Positions 46,774 through 54,464 of a stretch of 64,000 nt of DNA are shown here, one piece after another. Position numbers and translations under genes: made by a program. Location: the NCBI GenBank assembly GCA_011523505.1, contig WTGP01000018.1, positions 307,777 through 371,776 on the forward strand, in the 5' to 3' direction. The notes under the pieces are model-generated. The model was not told the DNA's origin, did no database searches, and worked only from the letters and a program-made list of their open reading frames with translations. Within the stretch, counting starts at the first letter, position 1. The number at the start of each line of letters is the position of its first letter. This DNA comes from Gammaproteobacteria bacterium. GTDB taxonomy: Bacteria > Pseudomonadota > Gammaproteobacteria > Steroidobacterales > Foliamicaceae.

Positions 46774-47247
46774 TCAGTCCGTCTTGACCTTGATCTGGCG
46801 TGACGGCGGCTCAACCTCTTCGGTTTTCGGCAGGAAGATCGCCAGCACACCGTTCTTCAGGCGGGCCTGGATCTGTTCCTGGTCAACGTCGTCCGGCAGG
46901 CTGAAGGAGCGCTTGAACGTACCGAAGCCGCGTTCGCTCAGGTGAACGTTGCGCCCGTCGCTCTCCTGCTCGTAGCTACGCTCGCCTGTGATGGCCAGGA
47001 CGTCGTTGGACACGGAAATATCCACGTCCTTGTCCTGCAGCCCGGGCAGGTCCGCGGTCAGCTCATAGCCCTTCGCGGTTTCCGCGATGTCCATTCTCGG
47101 CGTCAGCGTCAGGCGCCGTTCCAGGTCTTCGCCGTTCGAAACGCTGAATGCCCGATCCATCCAGTTCTCCAGTTGCCTGTGCATGGAATCGAGGGCCCAC
47201 GGAGTAACAAAGGTCCGCGGACGGGTCCTTACAACAAGGTTTCTCAT
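46774..47247 (-). CDS. Small heat shock protein Hsp20 / alpha-crystallin family
   Basis: This is a 157-aa small heat shock protein, an ATP-independent holdase. The alpha-crystallin domain runs from about residue 48 (TPRMDIAETAKGYELTADLP) to about 140, with the conserved FKRSFSLPDDVDQEQIQARL and the A-x-L-x-N-G-V-L motif ARLKNGVLAIFLPK. A short basic tail follows. Its ATG has AAGAGGAGAAG as a strong ribosome site. A consensus sigma-32 promoter lies 67-95 bases upstream, so heat induction is expected. Confidence 0.95.
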   Translation of the reverse strand: MRNLVVRTRPRTFVTPWALDSMHRQLENWMDRAFSVSNGEDLERRLTLTPRMDIAETAKGYELTADLPGLQDKDVDISVSNDVLAITGERSYEQESDGRNVHLSERGFGTFKRSFSLPDDVDQEQIQARLKNGVLAIFLPKTEEVEPPSRQIKVKTD

Positions 47248-47313
47248 TGCTCTTCTCCTCTTATGGCTTTTACTTGTTCGCTCCCATCACTGCGGGAGCC
47301 TCTTCTGCACTGG

Positions 47314-47342
47314 AAATGGGGATGAATTGCCCGGATTTCAAG
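47314..47342 (-). promoter_or_regulatory. Sigma-32 (heat-shock) promoter of hsp20
   Basis: Read on the minus strand, CTTGAAA (47342-47336) and CCCCATTT (47321-47314) are 14 bases apart. This matches the RpoH consensus CTTGAAA / CCCCATnT at correct spacing. The predicted start near 47305 gives a leader of about 58 bases before the hsp20 ATG, holding a small GCTCCC/GGGAGC hairpin. Confidence 0.85.
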
Positions 47343-47449
47343 CGCGATTTCCGACGTTTCCGGCCCTGGGCAGGGTTCAGCGCGTGAGCGTCGGCAAGGC
47401 GCCGCACGGCGAAGAGCGGAGGGCAGTCGTCCTGTAGAATCGGTCCGCA

Positions 47450-48178
47450 ATGTCCGAGCGTCTCGCCAACAAGATCGTGCTCGTCAGCGGCGCGGGCCCG
47501 GCGGTCTCTGCCGCCGTTGCGCGCCGTGGACTGGAGTGCGGCGCCGAGGCCGTTCTGGTCGCCCACGATCCCGGGTCCAGGGAAGCCGCCGAATCAGCCC
47601 TTGCCGGAACCGGTGCGCACCTGGTGGCGCACAATCGCGCCGAGCCGCGCGCCTGGCCGGAGCTGTACGACCGCCTGGAATCGGAGTCGCGGCTGCCCGA
47701 CGTCCTGGTGAACGGTTGTTATGCGCACCATGCCGGCTCATTGGGGGAGACCTCGCTCGAGCAGTTCAGCCAGGCGCTACAAGGCAACCTGACGGCCGCT
47801 TTTTTCGGAACGCAGACCGCCGTGGTGCGCTTGCGGGCGGCGGGCCGCAAGGGCGCGATCATCAACATGAGTTCGGTCTTTGCGGACCGCGCGCTGCCCG
47901 GCACCGCCGCCTATGCCGCCAGCGCCGGCGGAATCCGGTCGCTCAGCAAGTCCGCGGCGCTCGCCTGCGCCGAGGCCGGCGACGGCATTCACATACACAC
48001 CGTGTTGACCGGGCACTACGAAGGAGGACCGGACCTGCCGGCCGGCGGAAACTCGTTGCTTGACGGCAGGATCAGCGTCGGGGAAGTCGCGGCCCTGGTC
48101 GTACAGCTTGCGGGCGACGGCGCCACCTATACGCACGGCTCGGCCGTCATGCTGGACGGAGGCTTATGGATTTCCTGA
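47450..48178 (+). CDS. Short-chain dehydrogenase-like protein, probably catalytically inactive
   Basis: This is a 242-aa SDR-fold protein that has lost key residues. The cofactor motif TGxxxGxG reads SGAGPAVSA, the NNAG motif reads NGCY, and in the active site the tyrosine (Tyr155 in AAYAASAGG) is kept but the lysine at +4 is Ala159. The serine in INMSSVF remains. It overlaps the next, canonical SDR gene by 13 bases. A pseudo-subunit partnering an active SDR is the simplest reading, as known for BbsC/BbsD of anaerobic toluene degradation. Function unknown. Confidence 0.85.
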   Translation: MSERLANKIVLVSGAGPAVSAAVARRGLECGAEAVLVAHDPGSREAAESALAGTGAHLVAHNRAEPRAWPELYDRLESESRLPDVLVNGCYAHHAGSLGETSLEQFSQALQGNLTAAFFGTQTAVVRLRAAGRKGAIINMSSVFADRALPGTAAYAASAGGIRSLSKSAALACAEAGDGIHIHTVLTGHYEGGPDLPAGGNSLLDGRISVGEVAALVVQLAGDGATYTHGSAVMLDGGLWIS

Positions 48179-48966
48179 ACGACACGGCCGGACACGGCGA
48201 ACCCGGGCGGCTGGCCGGCAAGCGGGTGCTCATTACCGGCGCCACTTCCGGAATCGGGCGCGGCTGCGCCATGCACATGGCCGAGGAAGGCGCGCGCCTG
48301 ATCTTTACCGGCCGCAACGAGGAGGGAGCGGCCGAGACATTGCGCATGGTCCAGGAGGTAGCGCCCGAAGCCGAAATTGAATTCGTCCGCCAGGACGTCA
48401 CCCTGGAAGCGGACTGGACACGACTTTATGACCGGGTGCGCGAGGTCTGGGGCGCCATGGACGTGCTGTTCAGCAATGCCGGCGACGCCAAGCTGGGGCC
48501 GCTCGAGGACGTGACGCCCGAGGACCTGGATTTTCTTTACAAGGTCAACGTGGAAGGCCAGTTCATCGGCCTTCGCGACGGCCTGCCGCTGATGGCCCCG
48601 GGGGGAAGCATCATCGTCATGTCGTCGCGGGCGGGGCTGCGCGGCTTCCCGCACGGCACGGCCTACACGTCGGCCAAGGGCGCGCTGACTGCCCTGACCA
48701 AGGTCGTTGCCGCCGAGGCCGCTGCGCTGGGCACCGGGATACGGGTAAACTCGGTGCATCCGGGTCTCGTCTGGACGGAAAGCGTGGAGCGCGTGCTGAA
48801 GGGACGCGTGGAGGAGTTGCGCCCCAAGATGGAAGCCACCGTGCCGATGCACAAGATCGGGCATCCGCGCGATGTCGGCGATCTGGTCTGCTACCTGTCC
48901 AGCGACGATTCCCGCCACATAACGGGGGCCGAGCTGTCCATAGACGGGGGAATGGCGGCCCAATAG
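48166..48966 (+). CDS. Short-chain dehydrogenase/reductase
   Basis: This is a 266-aa classical SDR. The cofactor motif is TGATSGIGRG, then NAGDAKLG, the serine in IVMSSRAG and the Tyr167/Lys171 pair in TAYTSAKGALTAL. GRNEEGAAETL after strand 2 has an arginine that could favour NADP, but this is not certain. The C-terminus SIDGGMAAQ is typical. It overlaps the degenerate SDR gene and is followed after 19 bases by a methyltransferase gene. Substrate unknown. Confidence 0.92.
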   Translation: MDFLNDTAGHGEPGRLAGKRVLITGATSGIGRGCAMHMAEEGARLIFTGRNEEGAAETLRMVQEVAPEAEIEFVRQDVTLEADWTRLYDRVREVWGAMDVLFSNAGDAKLGPLEDVTPEDLDFLYKVNVEGQFIGLRDGLPLMAPGGSIIVMSSRAGLRGFPHGTAYTSAKGALTALTKVVAAEAAALGTGIRVNSVHPGLVWTESVERVLKGRVEELRPKMEATVPMHKIGHPRDVGDLVCYLSSDDSRHITGAELSIDGGMAAQ

Positions 48967-48985
48967 CGCCCCGGGGAGAGGAACC

Positions 48986-50080
48986 ATGCCTTTGATGGAA
49001 GTCGATACCAGCCAGGCGCTGAAACGGGAAAACGCCACCATCCTGCCCGAACTCGCCAGCCGCGAGGACGAAAGTTACCTGGATTTCGTCGAAAGCCTGC
49101 GCTCGTTCGTGCTGGACGGCATGCAATTCGACCAGCAACTCGCGACCCGCACGGCACACCTGGAGGACACCTCCGAACCGCCGGCGGAACGGCTCGAGAA
49201 GGTGCGCGAAATCGCCAGGGACATGCCGGTCGCGCGGGTGCGCGACCGCCTGATGCGCTCGCAGCAGGAAATGAAATGGCGGCGCATCGTGAGCTCGCTG
49301 GACGCGCGCCGCGACATACACCTCGACCGGCTCAAGTCCGCCGAGGGGCGCGGCCCGGCCCGGCTGGAGCTGGACCCGGGCTTCGAGCCGCCGGAATACG
49401 CCAACGTGCATTTCCACCTGCAGCCGGACGGATACCACAAGGACCCGCTGGCGGGATTCCGCTATCACTACGGGACCAAGGTCTTCTTCGTCGGCGACAA
49501 CGACAAGGACCAGTTGCACGCCTCTCTGGTGAACAATCACCTTCCGTCGCCGGCGGACGGCCGCGTAGAGCGGATTCTCGACCTGGCCTGCTCGGTCGGG
49601 CAAAGCACCACGGCCCTGAAGCAGAGGTTCCCGCAGGCGGACGTGACCGGCATCGACCACTCCGAGCCGATGCTGCGCTGCGCCCACCACCGCGCCGTGG
49701 AGCTGGGCATAGACGTGTGCTTTTCCCAGCGGCTGGTCGAAAACACCGGCTATGACGACAACAGCTTCGATATGGTCTTCTCCTTCATCCTGTTCCACGA
49801 GATTCCGACGCGGATCATTCGCGAGACCCTGGCGGAAGTGAGCCGGGTGCTGCGGCCGGGCGGGATGTTCGCGGTCTACGACTTCATGATGGCCAGCGGC
49901 ATGACGCCGGCCCAGCTCTATCACCGCCATTTCGATTCACGCCATAACGGCGAGGCGTACGGCGACGACTTCTGCTACACGGATTTCAACGGACTGCTCG
50001 AGGAATTCGGCTTCGTCGAGGCGGCGCCCGGCAAGCACCTGGGCACGACCCAGGTCTGGTACGCAACCCTACCCGGCTAG
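48986..50080 (+). CDS. Class I SAM-dependent methyltransferase with a long N-terminal domain
   Basis: This is a 364-aa protein. The C-terminal half is a class I methyltransferase: motif I ILDLACSVGQSTTALKQRFP, then VTGIDHSEPMLRCAHHRA, FDMVFSFILFHEIPTR and RVLRPGGMFAVYDF. The first 190 residues are a separate, mostly charged and helical region I do not recognise, with a conserved-looking FRYHYGTKVFFVGDNDKDQL before the Rossmann fold. It lies between the SDR pair and a small unknown gene. Substrate unknown. Confidence 0.85.
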   Translation: MPLMEVDTSQALKRENATILPELASREDESYLDFVESLRSFVLDGMQFDQQLATRTAHLEDTSEPPAERLEKVREIARDMPVARVRDRLMRSQQEMKWRRIVSSLDARRDIHLDRLKSAEGRGPARLELDPGFEPPEYANVHFHLQPDGYHKDPLAGFRYHYGTKVFFVGDNDKDQLHASLVNNHLPSPADGRVERILDLACSVGQSTTALKQRFPQADVTGIDHSEPMLRCAHHRAVELGIDVCFSQRLVENTGYDDNSFDMVFSFILFHEIPTRIIRETLAEVSRVLRPGGMFAVYDFMMASGMTPAQLYHRHFDSRHNGEAYGDDFCYTDFNGLLEEFGFVEAAPGKHLGTTQVWYATLPG

Positions 50081-50085
50081 GTCCA

Positions 50086-50427
50086 GTGAGCAAAGGCCCT
50101 TCCGGGCAGACGCCGGAGGGCGGCGCGCCCCTGGTGGGCGACTATCCGGTCTATTTCAAGGACCCGGTGCAGGATGCGATGATGAACATGATCCTGGAAC
50201 TGAGCGCCCAGCTCTGGATGAGCATGGACCGCCTGTACGCGCTGGAAGACCTCCTCGCCCGCCAGGGCATAGTGACCGCCGCCGCCCTGGACGGCTACCG
50301 GCCCGACGCGGAGCGGGCCAAGGCCTTGCGGGCGCGGCGCGAGCGTTTCACCCACGATATCCTGCGCGACCTCAAGTCGCTTACGGAAGGGGCGGCGTCC
50401 ACTCCGGCGGGATCGGGCAAGGAGTAG
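50086..50427 (+). CDS. Hypothetical small protein
   Basis: This 113-aa protein has no recognised family. It starts with GTG five bases after the methyltransferase stop and ends five bases before the AhpD-like gene, so it belongs to that operon. The middle is a long predicted helix rich in methionine and leucine (AMMNMILELSAQLWMSMDRL, then YALEDLLARQG), flanked by flexible Gly/Pro/Ser ends. There is no signal peptide. It may be an accessory or interaction subunit for its neighbours; that is inference only. Confidence 0.7.
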   Translation: MSKGPSGQTPEGGAPLVGDYPVYFKDPVQDAMMNMILELSAQLWMSMDRLYALEDLLARQGIVTAAALDGYRPDAERAKALRARRERFTHDILRDLKSLTEGAASTPAGSGKE

Positions 50428-50432
50428 GAATC

Positions 50433-50999
50433 GTGGCCCGCCTGCCCTCGCTGCCCGAGCAGGCCGACCTGGCCGATGTGTTCCGCCGCTTCCCGCTGGG
50501 CGTCAAGTCCCTTTGCGAATACACCGACGACCTGCTGCGAGGGCCCTCGCCGTTCACCGTGGGCGAGCGCGAATTCATCGCCGCCTACGTGTCCGGCATC
50601 AACGCCTGCAACTACTGCCATGGCGCCCACAGCATCATCGCGGAGCTGCACGGCATCGACGGGGACTTGCTCGAGAACGTGCTGAACGACCCTGCCGGCG
50701 CCGGAGTGGAGCCGAAGATGCTGCCGGTGCTGGATTACGTGCGCAAGCTCACGGAGGCCCCCGCGCGGCTGACCGATGCCGACGCGCAACGGGTCTTCGA
50801 TGCCGGCTGGAGCGAGGAGGCGCTGTATCACGCGATCTCGGTCTGCGCGATCTTCAATTTCATGAACCGCATCGTCGAGGGCTGCGGAGTCGAGTCCAAC
50901 CCGGCCATCCGCGACACCCAGAAGGAGCGGCACTCCGCGATGCGCGACGAGCCGCGGCCCTACACGCTGTTCGCACGCACTATCGGCGCTTTCGACTGA
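50433..50999 (+). CDS. AhpD-like / carboxymuconolactone decarboxylase family protein
   Basis: This is a 188-aa alkylhydroperoxidase-like protein. The redox motif CxxC-H-x-x-H is present in AYVSGINACNYCHGAHSI, as in the peroxidase-related CMD subfamily. PSPFTVGEREFIAAYV before it is also typical. It probably reduces peroxides or acts as a disulfide redox partner in the cytoplasm. It is the last gene of the five-gene plus-strand run and ends before two tandem hairpins. Confidence 0.88.
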   Translation: MARLPSLPEQADLADVFRRFPLGVKSLCEYTDDLLRGPSPFTVGEREFIAAYVSGINACNYCHGAHSIIAELHGIDGDLLENVLNDPAGAGVEPKMLPVLDYVRKLTEAPARLTDADAQRVFDAGWSEEALYHAISVCAIFNFMNRIVEGCGVESNPAIRDTQKERHSAMRDEPRPYTLFARTIGAFD

Positions 51000-51005
51000 A
51001 GGCGA

Positions 51006-51044
51006 GAGGGCGTCCCGCCCTCCCGGAGGCCGGGGACGGCCTCC
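51006..51044. terminator. Two tandem hairpins between convergent genes
   Basis: GAGGGCG-TCC-CGCCCTC (51006-51022) is followed by GGAGGCC, six bases, GGCCTCC (51025-51044). They occupy most of the 59-bp gap between the convergent AhpD-like and diheme cytochrome genes. A bidirectional transcription block is likely from position. There is no T-run, so a REP-like repeat is also possible. The first hairpin resembles the core of the 20006/57182 repeat. Confidence 0.5.
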
Positions 51045-51058
51045 CTCCCTAGCGGAAA

Positions 51059-51970
51059 TTACTCCGGCGGCGGTTGGTCGAAGAAGTAGTTTGCGATGGC
51101 CGCGAGGTCGGCGTTGCTCATGTAACGCGAGCCGTGTTGCACCAGTTCCGACATGGAGCTGCCGAAGGCATCGCCGTCCGGCATGATCCCGCTGCGCAGC
51201 GACCAGACCAGGTCGCCTTCGGTCCAGCCGTTCGCCTCGAGCGTGGCGGTCGTGATGTCCGGCCCGTTCGAGCCGACTTTCTCCACGCCCCCCTGATAGC
51301 GGCGGGACAGGTCGCGCCCGCCCATGGCCCCGCGAGGCGTGTGGCAGGCGCCGCAATGCGCCGGGCCCTCCGCCAGGTAGCGGCCGCGGTTCCACTGTTC
51401 CGACTTGCCTGCAACCGGAGTCAGTTCACCGCGCATGAAGAACCGGTTCTTCCAGATACCGACCATGCCCCGCATTCGATAGCGCAGCTTGAGCCTGTGC
51501 CCGGGAGCGCGGCCGGCCACGGGCGGAACGGACTTCACCGCTTCCCAGAGGTCCACGATGTCCTGGCTCGTCATGTGCGTGTAAAACGGGTAGGGATAGA
51601 CCGGAAAATAATGCCTGCCTTCGGGGTCCAGTCCTTCGGTCAGCGAGCGCGCGAAATCCTCGAAAGTCCAGTCGCCGATGCCGTCCTCGGGGTGCGGCGT
51701 GATGTTGGGCACGACGTAGGTGCCCGCCCTGGACTCGATCTGCAGGCCTCCGGAAAACAGCGACCCGCTTTTATCGGTGGCCCGGTGACAGGTGACGCAG
51801 CCGGCCAGCCGGGCGACGTAGAAACCGCGATTCGCGTCGCCGCTCAGCCCCGAATAGTCGCGCGAATCCGCGTCACCCGAGTCTTGGGCGGCACCGATGC
51901 CGCTCGCGAAAACGGCCAGGGCGCCCAAAGCCAGGCGCCTTGCCGGTGGAACGCGCGGCAGTGCGCTCAG
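51059..51970 (-). CDS. Diheme c-type cytochrome
   Basis: This is a periplasmic cytochrome c with two heme sites, CVTCH and CGACH, resembling the electron-accepting subunits of periplasmic dehydrogenases. No ATG, GTG or TTG gives a sound N-terminus. The CTG at 51970 has GGAGGA six bases upstream and overlaps the upstream stop (CTGA); it gives 303 aa with a basic-then-hydrophobic signal peptide (SALPRVPPARRLALGALAVF). The TTG 14 codons in would begin without any positive charge. It follows the cytochrome c' gene; no dehydrogenase partner is adjacent. Confidence 0.88.
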   Translation of the reverse strand: MSALPRVPPARRLALGALAVFASGIGAAQDSGDADSRDYSGLSGDANRGFYVARLAGCVTCHRATDKSGSLFSGGLQIESRAGTYVVPNITPHPEDGIGDWTFEDFARSLTEGLDPEGRHYFPVYPYPFYTHMTSQDIVDLWEAVKSVPPVAGRAPGHRLKLRYRMRGMVGIWKNRFFMRGELTPVAGKSEQWNRGRYLAEGPAHCGACHTPRGAMGGRDLSRRYQGGVEKVGSNGPDITTATLEANGWTEGDLVWSLRSGIMPDGDAFGSSMSELVQHGSRYMSNADLAAIANYFFDQPPPE

Positions 51971-52485
51971 CTATCGTCCTCCTTGCGGAAGTCGTCGTGG
52001 CATGCGCCGCAACTCGAGCCTAGCTGGAACAGGGCCGTTCCGGCATCCATGGCCTGTGGCTCGCCGCCTCCGGCCGCGGGATCGGGCGGACCGGCGCTCG
52101 GCGGCCCCGGAGGATTGTCGGCGGCTTCCGCCATCGCGTTGGCCGCGTCAACGAGGTTGCCGGCCAGCATCACGAATCGGTCCCAGTCCTCCCAGATCGC
52201 AGGCAAGGCTTCGCCGGCGGGGTCGTAGCTGCCCTCGGGGAACAGGGAAGTCAGCGTATCGCCTCCGGAATTTGCGATCGTTTCAGCCAGTTCGCGCATC
52301 CGGTCGGCGTCGTACGGCTGAATGCCGCGGACCATGTCAGCCATCGGCCCGATCGCCCCGGCCAGTCCCTCCATCAGATCATGGCGTTCCTTGGCAACAC
52401 CGGTGAGGTGCTCGTCGGCAATGGCCCCCGCCACGGCGAAACCGCCCACGGCGACCGCCAGACAACCCAGCATCTTCCGTTTCAT
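51967..52485 (-). CDS. Cytochrome c'-like protein
   Basis: This is a 172-aa periplasmic cytochrome of the c' (four-helix, CytC_2) type. A signal peptide (MKRKMLGCLAVAVGGFAVAG) is followed by a helical domain. The single heme site sits near the C-terminus as SCGACHDDFRKE, the family hallmark. Before it is a proline/glycine-rich loop (GPPSAGPPDPAAGGG). It has a GGGGAG ribosome site. Cytochromes c' bind NO and may protect against it; here it may instead serve the linked diheme cytochrome. Confidence 0.88.
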   Translation of the reverse strand: MKRKMLGCLAVAVGGFAVAGAIADEHLTGVAKERHDLMEGLAGAIGPMADMVRGIQPYDADRMRELAETIANSGGDTLTSLFPEGSYDPAGEALPAIWEDWDRFVMLAGNLVDAANAMAEAADNPPGPPSAGPPDPAAGGGEPQAMDAGTALFQLGSSCGACHDDFRKEDDS

Positions 52486-52592
52486 ATTCTCCCCTCTCTC
52501 ACGATGACAGCGATGAGCGGCACATTGTAGGGGACATTTCTTTACATTCCGGGAATGCGCGTTATCTTCCGGCATTCTTTCCGGCAATCACC

Positions 52593-54083
52593 GTGGCAAT
52601 CGAAGCTTTCCCCGCGCTCCACGAAGCGAACGATCGCGTCGCGCTGATTGACGGCGAATCGAGTTGGTCCTACCGCGAACTTAATGCGCGCATCGATCGC
52701 TGCGCAGCGGGCCTGCTCAACGGGAAGAACGACCTCCACGAGGAACGTGTCGCCGTGTTCGCCCCGGCCGGGCTCGACTATGTGACCGCATTGCACGGTG
52801 TGTGGCGGGCCGGGGGGATTGCAGTGCCGCTCAACGTGGGCGCGACGGCGCCGGAGATTGAGTATTACTTCAGGAAGGCAGGCGTAACGCGCGTCATTGC
52901 GAGTCGGCAGCAGCTGGTTGCCACCGACCCCGTATGCAGGCGGCTTGGTGTGGAACTGCTGGAAGTTAATGACTTGTTGGGCGCAAGTCGACAACAGCAA
53001 CCGCTTCCGGCCGTTGAAAGGTCAAGGCCCGCGATGATCGTTTACACCAGCGGCACTACCAGCAAGCCCAAAGGCGCGGTGATTACGCACAAGGCGATCC
53101 ACACGCAGGTCATCACGCTGATCAAGGCCTGGCGGTGGACCCGCAAGGACAGCATTCCGCTTTTCCTGCCGCTGCACCATCTTCACGGCATCATCAACGT
53201 CCTGAGCTGCGCACTCTGGTGCGGCGCCACCGTGCATGCCTCCCCGAAGCTGGATGTGGCCCGCTTGTGCGAACAGGCCGGCAGTGGAGCCTTCTCCGTG
53301 TTCATGGCGGTGCCGACTGTTTATGTAAAACTGATCGAACACATCGAATCGCTTGCCGCGCCGCAGCGCAAGGCCGTGTGCCGCGGATTCGGGCGGATGC
53401 GGCTGAATGTGTCCGGTTCGGCAGCTTGCCCGGTCAGGGTTTTTGAACGATGGAAACAGCTGACCGGCCAGACGCTTTTGGAACGTTACGGCGCCACGGA
53501 AACCGGCATGACCATATCCAATCCCTACGACGGCGAGCGGCGCGCCGGATTCGTGGGCCAGGTGCTCCCGGGGGTCAGGGCGCAGCTTTTCGACGACAAC
53601 CATCGGCCCGTTCGGAACGACGCCACGCCTGGAGAAATCCGCATTCGTAGCGACGGCGTCTTTCAAGGCTACTGGGACGACGAACGGGCCAGTCGGGCCA
53701 GCTTTCACGACGGCTGGTTCCGCACCGGCGATATTGCGGTCGTCGAAGACGGCTACTACCGGATCCTGGGGCGCTCGTCGATCGACATCATCAAGTCCGG
53801 CGGCTACAAGCTGTCGGCGCTGGAGATCGAAGGCGTGCTGCTGGACCACGAGGCGATCGGGGAGGCCGCGGTGATCGGCCTGCCCGACGACACCTGGGGA
53901 GAGGTCGTGGCCGCCGCCGTAACGCTGAAGGACGGAGCAAGCCTTGACCTGGCCGGACTGAAGCATTGGTGCGCCGGCAGGATGTCCGCCTACAAGATCC
54001 CCAAACGCCTGAAGGTCCTGAATGACCTCCCCCGAAACGCAATGGGCAAGGTCGTCAAGCCCGCCCTGCGCGACCTGCTCTGA
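52593..54083 (+). CDS. AMP-dependent acyl-CoA synthetase/ligase
   Basis: This is a 496-aa adenylate-forming enzyme. The P-loop is IVYTSGTTSKPKGAVITHKA, then LPLHHLHGIINVL, ERYGATETGMTISNPYDGER, the hinge WFRTGDIAVVEDGYYRILGR and catalytic Lys486 in RNAMGKVVKPAL. The overall order and HLHG segment resemble malonyl-CoA synthetase (MatB/ACSF3 type), but the substrate cannot be fixed by eye. The start is GTG. It is divergent from the cytochrome c' gene and convergent with sorB, 16 bases apart. Confidence 0.9.
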   Translation: MAIEAFPALHEANDRVALIDGESSWSYRELNARIDRCAAGLLNGKNDLHEERVAVFAPAGLDYVTALHGVWRAGGIAVPLNVGATAPEIEYYFRKAGVTRVIASRQQLVATDPVCRRLGVELLEVNDLLGASRQQQPLPAVERSRPAMIVYTSGTTSKPKGAVITHKAIHTQVITLIKAWRWTRKDSIPLFLPLHHLHGIINVLSCALWCGATVHASPKLDVARLCEQAGSGAFSVFMAVPTVYVKLIEHIESLAAPQRKAVCRGFGRMRLNVSGSAACPVRVFERWKQLTGQTLLERYGATETGMTISNPYDGERRAGFVGQVLPGVRAQLFDDNHRPVRNDATPGEIRIRSDGVFQGYWDDERASRASFHDGWFRTGDIAVVEDGYYRILGRSSIDIIKSGGYKLSALEIEGVLLDHEAIGEAAVIGLPDDTWGEVVAAAVTLKDGASLDLAGLKHWCAGRMSAYKIPKRLKVLNDLPRNAMGKVVKPALRDLL

Positions 54084-54099
54084 CCCGAACGCTCCCGGG

Positions 54100-54459
54100 C
54101 TACTGCTTGCGGGCCTTGCGGTCCGGTCCGTAGTACTCCTCGAGGTAATCGAGCACCTTTACGCGCACGTCCGCTTGCAGCGGCGCCATTTCGTGGTCCC
54201 GCACCATTTCCACGAGCACCTGTTCCCATACGGGGCGTGACAGGCCCTGCTGCAGAACCAGGTCGATGGAATGACAGGAGCCGCAAAAGCCGAATACCTC
54301 CAGCCGTCCCTGATCATCCGGCATTCCGCGGAACAGGGCCTGTTCCTCTTCGCTTTCCGGGTCGGTCACGGACTCGCCTTCCGCGCGCGCGTTCAATCCC
54401 AGAACCGCAGCAGCAAGAACTACCGGCAGGACTGCCCGCGCCAAAATGCGCGCCGCCAT
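54100..54459 (-). CDS. sorB: Sulfite dehydrogenase cytochrome subunit
   Basis: This is a 119-aa periplasmic monoheme cytochrome with signal peptide (ARILARAVLPVVLAAAVLGL, cleavage near ARAE) and heme site FGFCGSCHSIDLVLQQGLSR. Size and position five bases after the molybdenum subunit match SorB, which accepts electrons from SorA. Sequence support alone is modest, so the name leans on the neighbour. Confidence 0.85.
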   Translation of the reverse strand: MAARILARAVLPVVLAAAVLGLNARAEGESVTDPESEEEQALFRGMPDDQGRLEVFGFCGSCHSIDLVLQQGLSRPVWEQVLVEMVRDHEMAPLQADVRVKVLDYLEEYYGPDRKARKQ

Positions 54460-54464
54460 TGCCG

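Noticed and set aside
47248-47307. ROSE or fourU RNA thermometer in the hsp20 leader
   Set aside because: The leader hairpin GCTCCC/GGGAGC does not include the Shine-Dalgarno sequence and no complementary CUCCUC or four-U run pairs with it.
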